In this document: piece by piece, positions 62,738 to 64,000 of the stretch
Layout of the letters: each line of letters begins with the position of its first letter
Numbering within the stretch: position 1 is the first letter of the stretch
Notes under the pieces: model-generated
The model's input: the letters and a program-made list of their open reading frames with translations, nothing else
Database searches by the model: none
Told to the model about the DNA's origin: nothing
Source of the DNA: Blastopirellula marina
Lineage (GTDB): Bacteria > Planctomycetota > Planctomycetia > Pirellulales > Pirellulaceae
DNA length: 64,000 nucleotides
NCBI RefSeq assembly: GCF_002967715.1
Contig: NZ_PUIA01000016.1
Span: 682,001 to 746,000, forward strand
Direction: 5' to 3'
Position numbers and translations under genes: made by a program

Positions 62738-63001
62738 ATGATCGCACCTCGACATTTTCATTTGGCGGGCACATCGGCGTCGGAACGACTCGATGTGGTG
62801 TTATCGCCGACGGGCAAAACGTTCGTCGACGGCAAGATGATTGCATTGACCGAGTTACTCGCAAAGCTGTGCGGTGACAATCGTTGCGAGAGCACTCGCG
62901 TGCGTATTTTTGCGGCATCTGCCTGCCGCTTTGATCATCTAGCCGATGTCTTTCGCCTGTGCAAGCTGCACGGAATCGTCAACGTCGAACTGGTTGCGTA
63001 G
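62738..63001 (+). CDS. ExbD/TolR-like periplasmic-domain protein without membrane anchor
   Basis: An 87-residue protein whose strand-helix pattern resembles the ExbD/TolR C-terminal domain: DVVLSPTGKTFVDGKMI, LTELLAKLCGD, VRIFAASACRFDHLADVFRL and HGIVNVELVA mirror the GkIyvdg / vxIxADxxvxyxxVvxvld / aGixxvxl scheme. No N-terminal helix precedes it, even if the frame is extended to TTG 62684. It may be a cytoplasmic or degenerate relative. The start is uncertain. Confidence 0.5.
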   Translation: MIAPRHFHLAGTSASERLDVVLSPTGKTFVDGKMIALTELLAKLCGDNRCESTRVRIFAASACRFDHLADVFRLCKLHGIVNVELVA

Positions 63002-63153
63002 AAAATCTTGCCATCTGATTCAAGGGTGCCGGTGGCTTTCTGGATATCGCAGTAGCCGCCGAGTACGTCTGGTTCTAAAGCGGTCGATTGACCGCAGTTG
63101 TTGGCGCAACCTAAAATGAGTCCCGACTTACGTAACTCTTTCGGGAATCGATC

Positions 63154-63828
63154 ATGACCGGCGATTTGACGGGCGACCCTGTACGACTGGCAATTGCCAT
63201 TTGCCCTCTGGCGGCCTATCTGGCGCTGATTGGCTTTATCAATTTGCGACGTGGACCGTTTATTACCTCAGGTGGTCGTGACGCGTTGGCCTTGTCGATT
63301 GGGCTTAGTGGGCTTGCGATGATTGGCCCTCTGGCTCTGATGATGCCAAGCTGGTCGATTAGCGTCTACGGTCCGTATGCCTGGCTGATGATGCTGACGC
63401 TTTATTTTCTGATGGTGGCCTTCATTATTTTGACTCGGCGACCTCGGATCGTGGCCTATAACACGACGATCAAGCATCTTCGACCCCTGTTGCGGGAGGT
63501 AGCTGATGGTCTCGATCCGGCCGCTCGCTGGGCGGGCGAATCGCTCTTTCTGCCAACGTTACAGCTGCACTTGATCATGGAAGAAGACTACGGTACGCGT
63601 AACGTCCTGATTAAATCAGTCGGCCCCCGGCAAGACTTCACTGGCTGGCGGCAACTGGAACTAGCTTTGGCTCAGATCACTCGCCAGCACGAAAAGCTTT
63701 CGATCAATCCCTATGGCATCTTTTTAGTGGTCGTGGGGATCTTCATGCTGGTATCTGTTTGTATTCAGGTGTACCTGCACGGAGACTTCGTAAGCCTGTT
63801 TCTGCACGAGTTCTACTTAGACGTGTAG
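63154..63828 (+). CDS. Hypothetical multi-pass membrane protein
   Basis: A 224-residue protein with about four hydrophobic helices (residues ~10-30, 45-62, 72-95 and 190-212) around a soluble middle (about 100-185) containing GLDPAARWAGESLFLPTLQLH. No family was recognised. It might belong to the small group of genes 62335-63828, all plus-strand and possibly related to the ExbD-like protein. Confidence 0.6.
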   Translation: MTGDLTGDPVRLAIAICPLAAYLALIGFINLRRGPFITSGGRDALALSIGLSGLAMIGPLALMMPSWSISVYGPYAWLMMLTLYFLMVAFIILTRRPRIVAYNTTIKHLRPLLREVADGLDPAARWAGESLFLPTLQLHLIMEEDYGTRNVLIKSVGPRQDFTGWRQLELALAQITRQHEKLSINPYGIFLVVVGIFMLVSVCIQVYLHGDFVSLFLHEFYLDV

Positions 63829-63832
63829 TTGG

Positions 63833-64000
63833 CTACTGCGACTCGTAACGCTCACCGAGTTCGTAGAGATATTCGTAGCGGTAGATGCCTGAGTCGTGAC
63901 CGTCGCTGAAGACGATTTGATAGGCATAATGACCGACCGGGTTCATCCCTTTGATTGTCAGGGGAGCCGTCTCGGCTGGACTCAGAACGGTCAACTGGTT
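63833..64000 (-). CDS. DUF971-family protein, C-terminal part (gene runs off the window)
   Basis: The last 55 codons of a minus-strand gene whose start lies beyond the window. The translated end reads GMNPVGHYAYQIVFSDGHD, then GIYRYEYLYELGERYESQ and stop. This matches the DUF971 / gamma-butyrobetaine hydroxylase N-terminal-like domain (PVGxYAxxIxFSDGHxxGIYxWxYL), associated with iron-sulfur-related proteins. Only the C-terminal end is visible, so length and start are unknown. Confidence 0.85.
   Translation of the reverse strand, partial: NQLTVLSPAETAPLTIKGMNPVGHYAYQIVFSDGHDSGIYRYEYLYELGERYESQ

Noticed and set aside
1-64000. CRISPR array, prophage, insertion sequence or other defence island
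   Set aside because: No regularly spaced repeats, transposase, integrase, phage structural gene or restriction/Cas motif was seen; the RNA-repair pair is the nearest to a defence-related function.

Overview
The window reads as chromosomal DNA of a planctomycete, most likely of the Pirellulales (Blastopirellula/Bremerella-like). This is inferred from moderately high GC, a DUF1559 pseudopilin, giant ResB- and CcsA-type cytochrome c assembly proteins, an ammonium-transporter/histidine-kinase fusion, an ECF sigma factor with a separate membrane partner, and several small proteins of planctomycete type. No phage, plasmid, insertion sequence or CRISPR array was seen. The window is dense housekeeping and signalling DNA carrying several odd gene architectures.

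Layout. 1-6.3 kb: thrC, two small paralogous membrane proteins, a DksA-type zinc-finger gene overlapping lspA, an Rrf2 regulator, an inositol-monophosphatase-family enzyme, rpmB and gatC. 6.5-9.7 kb: gatA and gatB, which with gatC form the tRNA amidotransferase. 9.7-15.5 kb: a SAM hydroxide adenosyltransferase followed by a free-standing copy of its C-terminal domain, an APC permease, and a hybrid histidine kinase overlapping a membrane-tethered thioredoxin-like protein. 15.7-22 kb (minus strand): bioA coupled to a class I glutamine amidotransferase, then a three-gene MotA/TolQ-like channel operon. 22.6-31 kb: a small exported protein, an HTH protein with a long acidic tail, and the ResB-CcsA pair; ResB appears to carry an inserted six-bladed YWTD-type propeller.

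31-38.4 kb: an unknown anchored protein, aroC, a bile-acid-symporter-family protein, tRNA-Glu(CTC) with a clear terminator, an RNA-repair pair (HD-polynucleotide kinase plus RNA ligase) behind a SEC-C protein, and a glycerophosphodiesterase. 38.4-51 kb (minus strand): a multi-PAS histidine kinase, an M48 peptidase, serA/serC, a TPR protein, a basic-tailed protein, a lipoprotein, a DUF1559 pseudopilin, an ECF sigma/anti-sigma-like pair and an FHA protein. 51.4-56.8 kb (minus strand): the glycine cleavage genes gcvT, gcvH, gcvPA and gcvPB with a lipoate-ligase-family gene. serA/serC make serine, and the gcv genes break down glycine and feed one-carbon units. 57.5-61.4 kb: the ammonium-sensor kinase. 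61.4-64 kb: a DUF1569 protein, tRNA-Leu(TAA), small membrane proteins, an ExbD-like domain without a membrane anchor, and the end of a DUF971 gene.

All function calls come from reading sequence motifs by eye; no database search was run. Strong Rho-independent terminators are visible after tRNA-Glu, serA, the FHA gene, the lipoprotein gene, the basic-tailed protein gene and the acidic HTH gene.
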